Part shown: piece by piece, positions 42,383 to 50,246 of the stretch | Position numbering within the stretch: the stretch's first letter is position 1 | Layout of the letters: each line of letters opens with the position of its first letter | Origin: Streptomyces sp. NRRL S-646 | GTDB taxonomy: Bacteria > Actinomycetota > Actinomycetes > Streptomycetales > Streptomycetaceae | Direction of reading: 5' to 3' | DNA: 51,812 nucleotides | Assembly (NCBI RefSeq): GCF_000720765.1 | Contig: NZ_JODC01000042.1 | Span: forward strand, 1-51,812 | The notes under the pieces: model-generated | What the model saw: the letters and a program-made list of their open reading frames with translations, nothing else | What the model was told of the DNA's origin: nothing | Database searches by the model: none | Program-made: the position numbers and the translations under genes

Positions 42383-42760
42383 ATGCAGGAAGAGACCGCA
42401 CGCTCCGCGATCGACACGTTCATCTCCGCGTTCAACGCCTCGGACGACAGCTATGTGACTGCCCTGCTCTCCCAGGCCCTGACCTCAGACGTGGTCTTCT
42501 GGGGACCGTTGGGCCGCAGCGAAGGAATCGCGGCGGTCGAGCGGTTCGTGCTGGACATCCGGCGCCACCCGGCGGGGACCGGCACGATGGTGCGCTGCTC
42601 AGCGGTGGACATGCCTGACGAATGGGCCCGGTACCAGTGGGTCTTCACCACGCCTCATGGAGGCCCCCGCCTGGCGGGAACGGACGTCGTCCATCTGCGA
42701 CGGAGCCTCATCGACCAGGTCATCGTCTTCGCGGGGCAGATCGAGCCGTCCGCCTCCTGA
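42383..42760 (+). CDS. NTF2/SnoaL-like small protein
   Basis: A 125-residue protein with the look of the SnoaL/NTF2-like cone fold: an N-terminal helix (ETARSAIDTFISAFNASDD), a mid segment SDVVFWGPLGRSEGIAAVERFV typical of these domains, and a C-terminal beta sheet. Members include small cyclases, isomerases and proteins of unknown role, so no function is assigned. It ends 2 bases from the convergent transposase remnant and lies between the inverted repeats at 42298 and 43914, so it may have moved with the element. Confidence 0.75.
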   Translation: MQEETARSAIDTFISAFNASDDSYVTALLSQALTSDVVFWGPLGRSEGIAAVERFVLDIRRHPAGTGTMVRCSAVDMPDEWARYQWVFTTPHGGPRLAGTDVVHLRRSLIDQVIVFAGQIEPSAS

Positions 42761-42761
42761 G

Positions 42762-43827
42762 TCATCCTTCGGTCGCTGTCCTTCTCCTGAACTTGCCCTT
42801 TCGGTGGCGGGCGTTGGTGTTGCGCCAGGCAGGTAGCGGTGCAGTGCCTGGGTTTGCGCGGGGTAGCTGCGGTGGTGGGAGTTGGCCAGGGCGAACTGCC
42901 GCAGCGGGCCGAAGTGGGCCTCGATCGGGTTGGCCCAGGAAGCGTAGGTCGGGGTGAAGCACAGCTCGACCTTGTTCTTCTTCGCCCAGCGGCGGATGTC
43001 CGCGCCGGTGTGGGCGGAGAGGTTGTCCAGGATGATGTAGATCGGGGCGCCGTCGGGTCGGGCGGCGCGGATCGACTTCAGTGTGGCCAGAGTGTTGGCG
43101 GTGCCCTTGCGGCAGCGGTTGACGCCCCACAGGCGGTCGTCGCCCATGGAGTAGCAGCCGTGGAAGTAGGTGACGCCGTGGGTGCGGCGGTAGGTCGCCG
43201 GCAGCCGGTTGGGTTTGCCCTGCTTCGCCCAGCAGGAGCCTGCGGTGGGCCGGATCCCCAGGGGGCCCGAACTCGTCGAAGGCGAAGACCCGGTCCGGGA
43301 AGCGTTCCAGCGCCTGCTCGATCTGGTCGAGCTTGGCGTCGCGATCAGGGGCGGGTGGCTCCTTCCAGGGCTTGGTGCGCTGGAAGGTGACGCCGCGGTG
43401 CCGGAGCAGGCACGTAAGGCTTCACGGCCGATGCGGATGACACGTCCGTGTACTTTCCGCAGGTAGGCGGCGAGTTTGCGGATCGACCAGCGGATGAAGG
43501 GCTGGCCTAGCTTGCTGGGGCGAGTGGTGGCCGTCCGGATGACGAAGTCCTCGTCATCACGACTGAGTAGGCGGGGACGGCCTCCCGCCCACTGAGGGCC
43601 CAGGCAGGTCAGGCCGATCTCGTTGAAGCGGTGGATCGCCTCCCGCACGGTGTCCTCGTCGGCCTGGACCATCTGGGCGATCACCGGCACCCGGTTCCCA
43701 CCCGCCGAGACGAGCAGCATCATCGCGCGCCAGTAGCACTCCGAACTCGTGCTACCCGGCGCACGATCTGCTGCAGCTTCTGCCCCTCCTGGTCGGTCAG
43801 TCTGCGTACACGGACAGGCTCAGCCAC
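42762..43827 (-). pseudogene. IS630-like transposase with several frameshifts
   Basis: From GTG at 43827 the N-terminus AEPVRVRRLTDQEGQKLQQIV is followed by a one-base loss. Then RAMMLLVSAGGNRVPVIAQMVQADEDTVREAIHRFNEIGL resumes in the next frame. A second shift near 43420 and a third near 43262 bracket HRGVTFQRTKPW to FPDRVFAFDEFGP. After that IYIILDNLSAH and ASWANPIEAHFGPLRQFA complete the DDE triad (D in DEFG, D in LDN, E in PIEAH). A last shift affects the C-terminus. At least four lesions make it inactive without programmed frameshifting. Confidence 0.75.
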
Positions 43828-43910
43828 CGCGCCTCCAGCGATCGCATCGGGCGTCACCGCACATCCAACCGTCGCGACCACCAACCCGGCGATCCTTCCC
43901 GGTCAGAGCA

Positions 43911-44032
43911 CTAGTGAGCCGGATTCGGGTTTCTGCCAAACCACGTCAGGCGCGTCCAGCACCAAGCGCCTGGTCAGCGACCCGCCGATCATGCGATTGG
44001 CGATGGAGAGAACCCCGAAATCGGGACACTAG
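43911..44032. mobile_element. 122-bp MITE-like unit between two CTAG sites
   Basis: CTAGTGAGCCGGATTCGGG at 43911 and CTAGTGTCCCGATTTCGGG read backwards from 44032 agree at 18 of 23 positions over their full length. The unit shares its left CTAG with the IS630-like element, so two TA-type insertions abut. Its right CTAG supplies the TAG stop codon of the aminotransferase gene. It has no gene. Confidence 0.5.
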
Positions 44033-45108
44033 TCCATGTCGGCCAGCACCTTGCCGAGGCGTTCGAGCCCTTCCTCTAGTACCTCGACCGGTCGCGCGAA
44101 GCTGATGCGGAGGGCCCGTTCGGCGCCGAACACCTCGGCTGGCATCACGAGCGTCCGGTGCTGTTCCAGCAGCCGCTCGGCGATGTCCCGGGAACTGGTC
44201 CGGGCCAGGGTTTCGACCCAGGCGAAGGGGGTGCCCTGCGGCGCAACCAGCCGCATCCGGTCGGCGTGCCGGCGCGCGAAGCCCTCCAGAATTCCCAGGC
44301 CGGGCTCGACGAGGCGGCGGTAGCGTGCCACGTGCCCGGCACGATGCAGCAACGCCAGTTCGCCGGCCCGCTCCCAGACGAGGGAGTTGGAGACCGTGGT
44401 GTAGCGCTTGTAGTTCACTACTGCCTCGACCAGTTCCGGTGCGGCGCACAGCCATCCCAGCCGGAGGGCGGGCATCCCGAACACCTTGGACAAGCCGGAG
44501 ACCGAGATGCCGTGGGGGTGGCGGTGGATGACCGAGCCAGCAAAGTCGAGCAGGTACTCCTCGTCGTTGACCACCGCGATTCCGCGCTCGGCCGTGGCTG
44601 CCACGACGGCGTCCCATTCGCTGTCGGTGAGCACGCAACCAGAGGGGTTACCCGGGCTGTTGAGGATGACCAGTCTGGTGCGCGGACCGATGGCGCGCAG
44701 CAGCCCCTCGGAGTCGAAGGGGGTGCCGGGCGGCCAGGGCAGTACGGTGACATCGCAGCCGATGTGGCGGGGCACCTCCCAGGCCTGCTGCCAGCCGGGG
44801 CTGGTGGCAATGACGTGGTCGCCGGGCCGGAGCAGGCTGCGGTACAGGAGGTAGAGCCCCTCCTGGGCTCCGTGCGTCACGGCGACGTGGTCGGCGGAGA
44901 GTTCCGGCTGCCCACCGTACATCTCGGCGATCGCACCGCGCAGTTGCGGTCGCCCGCGGTCGAGGCTGTAATCGAGTTCCCATTCCGGCCGGAGGTCCAG
45001 ATCCTTGAGGAGCTGGAACTGCACGCCGCTTTCGGCCAGGTCGATGTCGTACCGCCCCTGCGCCTCATCGAAAAGCCAGCGCTGGATGGCGTATTCGGGA
45101 ATACTCAC
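44029..45108 (-). CDS. PLP-dependent aminotransferase (class I/II, capreomycidine-synthase-like)
   Basis: A 359-residue fold-type I PLP enzyme. THGAQEGLYLLYRSLLRPGDHV is the cofactor phosphate region, LNSPGNPSG contains the conserved Asn, and SVSGLSKVFGMPALRLGW holds the Schiff-base lysine near 220, followed by its arginine neighbour. The N-terminal FDEAQGRYDIDLAESGVQ resembles capreomycidine synthase VioD as I remember it. Beside a 2-oxoglutarate hydroxylase 4 bases upstream, a VioC/VioD-like route from hydroxylated arginine to a cyclic amino acid is possible; ordinary transamination is the default. The stop codon is formed by the CTAG end of the neighbouring MITE-like unit, so the tail may be slightly altered. 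Confidence 0.85.
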   Translation of the reverse strand: MSIPEYAIQRWLFDEAQGRYDIDLAESGVQFQLLKDLDLRPEWELDYSLDRGRPQLRGAIAEMYGGQPELSADHVAVTHGAQEGLYLLYRSLLRPGDHVIATSPGWQQAWEVPRHIGCDVTVLPWPPGTPFDSEGLLRAIGPRTRLVILNSPGNPSGCVLTDSEWDAVVAATAERGIAVVNDEEYLLDFAGSVIHRHPHGISVSGLSKVFGMPALRLGWLCAAPELVEAVVNYKRYTTVSNSLVWERAGELALLHRAGHVARYRRLVEPGLGILEGFARRHADRMRLVAPQGTPFAWVETLARTSSRDIAERLLEQHRTLVMPAEVFGAERALRISFARPVEVLEEGLERLGKVLADMD

Positions 45109-45112
45109 GCGC

Positions 45113-45763
45113 TCAACTCCCGTCTCGCTGGAGATCGAATGTGATGACCACTACGTCCCGATGGGCGATGACGCCGGGGTATTTCGGAGTGATGGGGGTG
45201 ACGTAGTGCACGACTCTGCGGTCGTCGAAATACAGTGTCTCGCCGGGAGCCATCACCCGGTCCAGCAGGACGTCCCCCTCTCGGCCCTCCCCGTCCTCTT
45301 CTCGGACGAGTGAGATACCGCCGCTCACGTTCTCGGCGGCAACCACCGTGACGGCGACCCCGTCGAACCCGTCCCGGTGGAAGCCCTCTGGGGCTGGCAG
45401 GCCGATCTGGTCGTCACCAGCGACGACGCGGATCTGATGGCAGCCGATGAGGAAGTCATCGCTCCCCACGAGCCGCCGCAGAGCGGAGTCGCGCACCAGT
45501 TCCTCGGCGAACCCGCGAGCGGGTTCGCCGAGCGGCTGGAACCTGCGCTCGATGCCCCCCGCGTATCCGTTGAGGTCCGCACTCTGTAGAAACGAAGAAT
45601 CCTGCTGCCACACGGTTTTCTCACCTTCGACGCGGGCGGTTCCGAAGGCCCGAAAACGAAAGGGGACCAGCGACTTCACATACTCGTCCTGGGCAAGAGC
45701 GTGGAAACTCGTGACAAGCTCGTCTGATATTTTCCCGCACATATTGAGGAGAGCCAGACGCAT
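45113..45763 (-). CDS. 2-oxoglutarate/Fe(II) amino acid hydroxylase (2OG-Fe_Oxy_2 family)
   Basis: A 216-residue dioxygenase of the family that includes L-isoleucine 4-hydroxylase. GCHQIRVVAGDDQ is a conserved strand, PEGFHRDGFDGVAVTVV provides the His-x-Asp iron ligands, NVSGGIS follows, and LYFDDRRVVHYVTPI supplies the distal His. A conserved Arg near the C-terminus should bind 2-oxoglutarate. I place the start at the ATG at 45763 with GGAG 6 bases upstream; an in-frame GTG at 45775 has a weak site. It is coupled to the aminotransferase. Free amino acid hydroxylation is the usual activity; the substrate is unknown. Confidence 0.82.
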   Translation of the reverse strand: MRLALLNMCGKISDELVTSFHALAQDEYVKSLVPFRFRAFGTARVEGEKTVWQQDSSFLQSADLNGYAGGIERRFQPLGEPARGFAEELVRDSALRRLVGSDDFLIGCHQIRVVAGDDQIGLPAPEGFHRDGFDGVAVTVVAAENVSGGISLVREEDGEGREGDVLLDRVMAPGETLYFDDRRVVHYVTPITPKYPGVIAHRDVVVITFDLQRDGS

Positions 45764-45962
45764 ACAGTGCTCCACATTCCCGACGATCCGAACTCAAGTG
45801 TTCACTGAGTCGAACACGATGCGCCGCGACGGGTCAAGAATTGGTCTCGTGACCCACGGGCCCGCCCTCGGCACCCGTGACCGTGGCCGGAAACAACCCA
45901 CCCCGACCTCGCGAGGCAAGCGATGCTTGACAAAACAGCAACTGTCAAGAATTACTTGCCTC
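45764..45962. promoter_or_regulatory. Divergent region between hydroxylase and Clp-N regulator
   Basis: A 199-base gap. It contains the inverted repeat TTGACA-N10-TGTCAA at 45927-45948, extended by one more pair at each end (C and G). The left arm is a perfect -35 hexamer and lies only 15 bases before the Clp-N ATG together with its right arm, so binding here would block that gene. Compare the TTGACA-N9-TGTCAA site at 33141-33161. Confidence 0.5.
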
Positions 45963-46688
45963 ATGACGCTTCCAGACCTTGATGACCTCATCGCCGAAGT
46001 GGACAGGACCTGTGACTCCGCCCATCGTCCGGGCGGGCAAGACCAGCCGGACTGGCTGGCCCTGCTGACCGTGGCTGCCGGCATCTCCGGCCAAATGCAG
46101 GCGCTGGCGGACGACCTGGTCGAGGACTACGTTGAGCACTGCCGCATGCACGGCATCTCGTGGGCTGACATCGGCGGGGCCCTCGGAGTCACCCGCCAGG
46201 CAGTGCAGCAGCGCTTCCACGCACCCCACAAGCGCTACACACCCGAGATGCTCACCGAAGGCCTGCAACAGGCCATGACCCACATGAAGCGGGCCGCAGT
46301 GCAGCACCGCAACAACTACCTCGGCACCGAACATCTGCTGTTCGGCCTCACCACAGGGGACGAGAGCTCGGGGAACAGCGCAGTACAGCTTATGCGCGCG
46401 GTCGGTGCCTCTCCGGAGAAGATCAACCGCGCTGTGGAGGGACGGTTGAGCTGGGGGGCCTCCCAGGCGGCGGAACGCATCGCGTGGACGCCCTTCTCAC
46501 GCAAGGCGATCGCCATCGCGGAGGAGCGGGCGGAACAACAGGGTTCGGCACTCATCGACTGCGATCACCTGTTGCTGGGGCTCGCTCAGATCGGCCGGGG
46601 GCTGGCAGCGACGGTCCTGGGCGAGGCCGGAATCACCCTGGAGACCCTGGAAGAGGCTTTCGCGGAGGGTAAATCAGCCACCGCATGA
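45963..46688 (+). CDS. HTH plus Clp-N-domain protein, probable regulator
   Basis: A 241-residue protein. Residues about 50-85 form a helix-turn-helix (HGISWADIGGALGVTRQAVQQRF), and the rest holds two Clp-N-type repeats: AVQHRNNYLGTEHLLFGLTTG and SALIDCDHLLLGLAQIGRGLA. There is no ATPase domain, so it is not a Clp chaperone. Proteins with this arrangement are common in Streptomyces and are thought to act as transcription regulators. An operator-like inverted repeat immediately upstream suggests autoregulation. It ends 23 bases from the convergent acetyltransferase-like gene. Confidence 0.8.
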   Translation: MTLPDLDDLIAEVDRTCDSAHRPGGQDQPDWLALLTVAAGISGQMQALADDLVEDYVEHCRMHGISWADIGGALGVTRQAVQQRFHAPHKRYTPEMLTEGLQQAMTHMKRAAVQHRNNYLGTEHLLFGLTTGDESSGNSAVQLMRAVGASPEKINRAVEGRLSWGASQAAERIAWTPFSRKAIAIAEERAEQQGSALIDCDHLLLGLAQIGRGLAATVLGEAGITLETLEEAFAEGKSATA

Positions 46689-46711
46689 ACGCATCCCTGA
46701 AACGCCAGTCG

Positions 46712-47737
46712 TCATGCTGCCGCGAGGTCCGGTGAGGCCAGGACCGAGAGGGTGGATGTCCACTCAGGCTGGTACTGCGCCGCACCGACCTGTTCGGGAG
46801 CGGGTGTGCGCCCCAGGTGGAGCATCGTGAACCCCTTGCGGGTGAGGTCCCCGATGAGATGGCGGAGCAGCGCGTGGTCCGGGGCGAGGTGTCGACGCCT
46901 GTCGTCCGTCACCGGGATCAGCGAGTAGCAGTGGCGGCCGCGGGTCAGGCACAGCCGTGCAGCGACCACTGTGTCGTCGAGGGACAGGGTAGCGATGAAG
47001 GTCGTCGCGGGGTCGAGTTGCCCCAGTACGGATCGCCAGTGGTCCCGGCCGTTCGCCGACGTCGGCCCGGAGAGAAGGGGGCTGTACCAACGAGCCGGTC
47101 GCAGGCAGGCCATGACAGACTCGGCGTTCATCAGGGCCTGGCGGTGGCACGTGCGTGCGTAAGTCACCTCGCAGTCTGAGGCGACACGGACCCAGGCCCG
47201 TTGCCGACGCAGGTGCTCGCGTCGCGTGGAACGGGGCAGAGCCGCGTAGACGAAGGGCAGGCGGACGCTGGCGTATCTGGTGTCGACACGACTCCACCCG
47301 GTGTTCTGCGACATCTGCGTCAGATACCGTCCCAGGCCGCTGTTGGCCAGGACATCGGTCATGCTCACACCCTCGCCCGTCTCCTCCGCCAGCAGCATCA
47401 GATGGAAGACGAACGACGCCACGACGCCGGGATCGTCCGCGTGCGGGCCGACCGGCCGGACGCACTCGGCATACGGCGCCGAAAGTGGGGAGACCTGAGT
47501 GCCGGTGCCGTCGTCGTGGCGGGCGAGGGCCAGGGCAGCGAGGGGCTTGCCCGTCGACGAGGTCGAGACGAGCACGATCGGGGTCACATCGCTGGCCAGC
47601 TGCCGCGCCCATGCGATGAGCCAGGCCGATGACTGGAAGGGGGTGGCGGCCGCATCCCGCGCGTACAACTCGCGCCAGGAACCGCCGAGGAAGTCCAGGG
47701 CCTGCGGACCGGTGAAAACGCGAAGGGCGTGAGTCAT
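46712..47737 (-). CDS. GNAT/FemAB-like (BioF2/CelD-type) acyltransferase
   Basis: A 341-residue protein of the family often labelled CelD/BioF2-like acetyltransferase. TPFQSSAWLIAWARQLASDVTPIVLV near the start, then WRSVLGQLDPATTFIATLSLDDTVVAARLCLTRGRHCYSLIPV and a C-terminal HLAPDHALLRHLIGDLTRKGFTMLHLGRTP show the double-GNAT layout. Substrates of such proteins are mostly unknown; peptidoglycan or lipid amide formation has been found in relatives. The ATG at 47737 with AAGAGG upstream is chosen over a frame extension to 47791. It stands alone between convergent and divergent neighbours, so its connection with the rest of the window is unclear. Confidence 0.75.
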   Translation of the reverse strand: MTHALRVFTGPQALDFLGGSWRELYARDAAATPFQSSAWLIAWARQLASDVTPIVLVSTSSTGKPLAALALARHDDGTGTQVSPLSAPYAECVRPVGPHADDPGVVASFVFHLMLLAEETGEGVSMTDVLANSGLGRYLTQMSQNTGWSRVDTRYASVRLPFVYAALPRSTRREHLRRQRAWVRVASDCEVTYARTCHRQALMNAESVMACLRPARWYSPLLSGPTSANGRDHWRSVLGQLDPATTFIATLSLDDTVVAARLCLTRGRHCYSLIPVTDDRRRHLAPDHALLRHLIGDLTRKGFTMLHLGRTPAPEQVGAAQYQPEWTSTLSVLASPDLAAA

Positions 47738-48103
47738 GGTCGTCCTCTTGCCGTTCTGTACGTGGGGGGAAGGCCGCCGGAAGAGAGTCACACGCAGTGC
47801 GAGGCCCGGCTTTTGCCCGGTACATCCCAGTATCTCCGCTTACGCGAATGCGGAGTTGCTCGCGCGATACGCCCCCTCACCTGCGAGTCGAGGGCACACG
47901 CTGGCAAGAACCGCGGCAACGGCCTTGGCCACCGGTTCCGTTCACACCCCCGAAGTCTCTCCGCCATTGGCGAAGCGTCCAAAATATTGACACCGGGCCG
48001 CACTTGAGGTCAACCAGTTACGCATGGGATCCAACAGATGGTGCTGTGTGGCACATCTGCCATCCTGTTGGCGCGAGGTCCAACTAATGCTGGGAGCGCG
48101 ATC
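47738..48103. promoter_or_regulatory. Divergent intergenic region with imperfect inverted repeat
   Basis: A 366-base gap between the acyltransferase and the XRE gene. CCAACAGATGG at 48031-48041 is answered by CCATCCTGTTGG at 48060-48071, and CAGATG/CATCTG forms an inner dyad. This lies 33 bases before the XRE start and is a candidate operator. TTGACA at about 47989 could be a -35 box but lacks a clear partner. The remainder is less GC-rich and holds no gene I can support. Confidence 0.4.
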
Positions 48104-48574
48104 ATGAAGGCAGAGGGCGACCAGGGGCAACAGCAGTCGCTGGCGGAACGATTGAACGCACTTTTCGCCATGGCCCGATGGACCGATACCTACGGCCGGC
48201 AGCGGGAGTACTCCACCGCCGAAGTGGCCAGGGCGATCACCGCCGACCCGTCACATCCGGCAACCCTCTCTCGAAGTTACCTGGCGATGTTACGCAACGG
48301 GTCGCACACCAACCCGACGTTGAGCGTGCTGGAGGGGCTCGCCAAGTTCTTTGACGACCACCGCCCCGCGGGGACGGCGCCGATCACCGTGCAGTCGCTG
48401 CTCGCCCAGGACGACCCCCAAGACGAGCTGCTACGGCAGCGGCTTGCCGATCACCAGGTGCGGGCGATCGCAATGAGGGCGGGCGAGATGACGCCGGCCA
48501 TGCGCAGGCAACTGCTCAAGATGATCGCGATCTTCGATCAGGACAGCCCCCCCGATCCGGGCACCGGGACATAA
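48104..48574 (+). CDS. XRE-type HTH transcriptional regulator
   Basis: A 156-residue regulator. The helix-turn-helix spans about 35-85, with STAEVARAITADPSHPATLSRSYLAMLRNGSHTNPTLSVLEGLAKFF matching the Cro/CI form seen in Streptomyces XRE regulators. A C-terminal helix pair follows. ATG at 48104 with GGGAG upstream is preferred over an upstream frame. Codon 63 (48290-48292) is TTA, giving likely dependence on the bldA tRNA. It lies 11 bases before the ImmA/IrrE-type gene, a pairing in which the peptidase commonly cleaves or controls the regulator. Confidence 0.85.
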   Translation: MKAEGDQGQQQSLAERLNALFAMARWTDTYGRQREYSTAEVARAITADPSHPATLSRSYLAMLRNGSHTNPTLSVLEGLAKFFDDHRPAGTAPITVQSLLAQDDPQDELLRQRLADHQVRAIAMRAGEMTPAMRRQLLKMIAIFDQDSPPDPGTGT

Positions 48575-48585
48575 GAAGGGACACA

Positions 48586-49107
48586 GTGGTCGCACGCGAA
48601 CGCGAACTCCGCCGGCAGTGCAAACGCCTGCTGCGGAAACTCGACATTCAACCTCCCCTGCACATAGCTGAGCTGTGCCGCAGACTCGGTGAGCATCTGG
48701 GCAAACCCATCCGGCTGATCCCCTGGGCGCTGCCGGTCCCGGGACCGTTCGGATTATGGATGTCCCGGCCGAGTGAGGAGGTGATCTTCTATCAGGAGGA
48801 AACCACCCGTGTCCACCAGGATCACATCATCCTGCACGAGATCGGTCATATTATCGCCGATCATCAGGACGACGGTGATCAGAGCGTGGAATTCCCCGAT
48901 CTCGGCCCGGACTTCCCCCGCGACCTGATCAACCGGGGCTTCCGTCGCACCTGCTACACCGAGGACTACGAACGCGAGGCCGAGCTGGTGGCGACCATCA
49001 TCCAGGAATGGGGGATGGTCATCGACTACGTCAGTGCGCGTACGCCCGAGGACCCGGACTTGGATCCGCTGCGCTCAGCGCTGAACGCCCCATGGGGGTG
49101 GACCTGA
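48586..49107 (+). CDS. ImmA/IrrE-type zinc metallopeptidase domain protein
   Basis: A 173-residue protein containing the HEIGH zinc motif (ILHEIGHIIADH, about 84-95) and a later EREAELVA that provides the third glutamate ligand. ImmA-like peptidases degrade XRE repressors, and the XRE gene lies just upstream. The GTG start has AGAAGGGA ahead of it. Codon 57 (48754-48756) is TTA. The stop overlaps the membrane protein start (ATGA). Proteolytic relief of repression in response to a signal sensed by the neighbouring membrane protein would make sense, but this is inference. Confidence 0.85.
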   Translation: MVARERELRRQCKRLLRKLDIQPPLHIAELCRRLGEHLGKPIRLIPWALPVPGPFGLWMSRPSEEVIFYQEETTRVHQDHIILHEIGHIIADHQDDGDQSVEFPDLGPDFPRDLINRGFRRTCYTEDYEREAELVATIIQEWGMVIDYVSARTPEDPDLDPLRSALNAPWGWT

Positions 49108-50246
49108 TGTTCCAGGTGCCGCTGATCACCCTGCTGGGAATAGGGGCGTTATGGAAGGGCACTGACCTCGTACGCGCTCCGCACGACCGGGTGCTGCGTT
49201 GCCTCGTCGCGTCCCTGGTCTTGCTAATGGCCGGGGAGATCCTCAGCTTCCCCGAGGTCAACGCCGCGATCGACACGGCCACCGCCCTCGGCGTCGGCAA
49301 GGTCCTGTTCAACGGGATCTACATGTCCGGCCTCTCGGCGCTCGTCATGGTCTTCGTCTCCACAATGCGTGGCGCGGACGCCGAATACCGTCGCCACCGG
49401 CGGATCAACACCGCCCTGCTCACCGTCGTCCTGGCCGCCCTGACCGTCGCCATGATCGCCACGCCTGCGGGGATGCGCGGTCACTTCTTGGGCACTCCCC
49501 ACATGGCACAACCGGCCATTGCCACGTTCTACCTTGTCGGCAACACCTACTTCGTCTACGCCTACCTGGCATCCGCCCTGTGGGCCCTGCGTTATGCGCG
49601 CCGGGCGTCCCGGAACCTTAGGTTCGGCCTGCTGACCATGACCCTGGGACTGCTCGGACTGACGACCACGGCGATCAACCGAATAGTCCTGGTCGTTCTA
49701 CGTATCGACGAACCCGGGTCGCACGAGACCTTCAACACGGTGAACTGGTCGCTGTCCAACTGGGCCATGGGTACCGTCCTTGTCGGAATCTCCTATTCGG
49801 CCTGCACGCAACTGGTCACCCGTGTGCGGTCGGTCGTGCACCACCGTCGTATGTATCACGAGCTCGCCCCCCTCTGGACGGCTCTGACCGCTGCCTACCC
49901 GGAGCTCGTCCTGCACCGTCCGTCGGCCGATTCCGGGTGGCGTGGTCTGCGCCAGCGCCGTACCCACGAGCGGCGGTTCTATCGGCGGCTCATCGAATGC
50001 CGTGACGGACTCGTCTGTCTGAGTCCCTACCTGACGCGCGTCGCGCCCGATGCCGATCTCGCCCGTGGCCCCGCCGAACAACTCGCCCGGCACATCACCG
50101 AGGCGCTGGCGCTCAAGCCGACAACCGAGTCCCCACACACCGAACTGCCGGCGGTGCTTGTCGCCTCGCCCGCCGACAACGACCTGGGTGCCGACGCCCA
50201 CGAACTCATCGCCATATCCCACGCCCTGCGCGAAAGGACATCGTGA
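49107..50246 (+). CDS. Seven-helix membrane protein (MAB_1171c-like)
   Basis: A 379-residue protein with about seven hydrophobic segments in the first 240 residues and a soluble C-terminal domain of about 130 residues. The layout matches the MAB_1171c family of putative transporters that regularly follows XRE-ImmA pairs in Streptomyces. TTA is codon 15 (49149-49151). ATG at 49107 has GGGGGTGG as ribosome site; an ATG at 49092 is in frame but would overlap it. Sensing or transport is possible. The C-terminal domain (RRFYRRLIECRDGLVCLSPYL) is conserved in this family but has no known activity. Confidence 0.8.
   Translation: MFQVPLITLLGIGALWKGTDLVRAPHDRVLRCLVASLVLLMAGEILSFPEVNAAIDTATALGVGKVLFNGIYMSGLSALVMVFVSTMRGADAEYRRHRRINTALLTVVLAALTVAMIATPAGMRGHFLGTPHMAQPAIATFYLVGNTYFVYAYLASALWALRYARRASRNLRFGLLTMTLGLLGLTTTAINRIVLVVLRIDEPGSHETFNTVNWSLSNWAMGTVLVGISYSACTQLVTRVRSVVHHRRMYHELAPLWTALTAAYPELVLHRPSADSGWRGLRQRRTHERRFYRRLIECRDGLVCLSPYLTRVAPDADLARGPAEQLARHITEALALKPTTESPHTELPAVLVASPADNDLGADAHELIAISHALRERTS

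Larger units (their letters stand above)
42298..43914. mobile_element. IS630-like element bounded by CTAG and imperfect TIRs
   Basis: CTAGTGCTGTGACTGGGA at 42298 on the plus strand matches CTAGTGCTCTGACCGGGA read on the minus strand from 43914; over 28 bases 22 agree. IS630/Tc1-type elements target TA, often within CTAG, so these are credible element ends. Between them lie a broken IS630-type transposase and an intact NTF2-like gene. At about 1.6 kb the unit is longer than a usual IS630, hence the passenger interpretation. Two separate remnants lying side by side is the alternative. Confidence 0.5.

Noticed and set aside
45447..45962. Upstream half of the Clp-N frame as part of the protein
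   Set aside because: It overlaps the hydroxylase gene in antisense and has no family similarity; the regulator starts at 45963.
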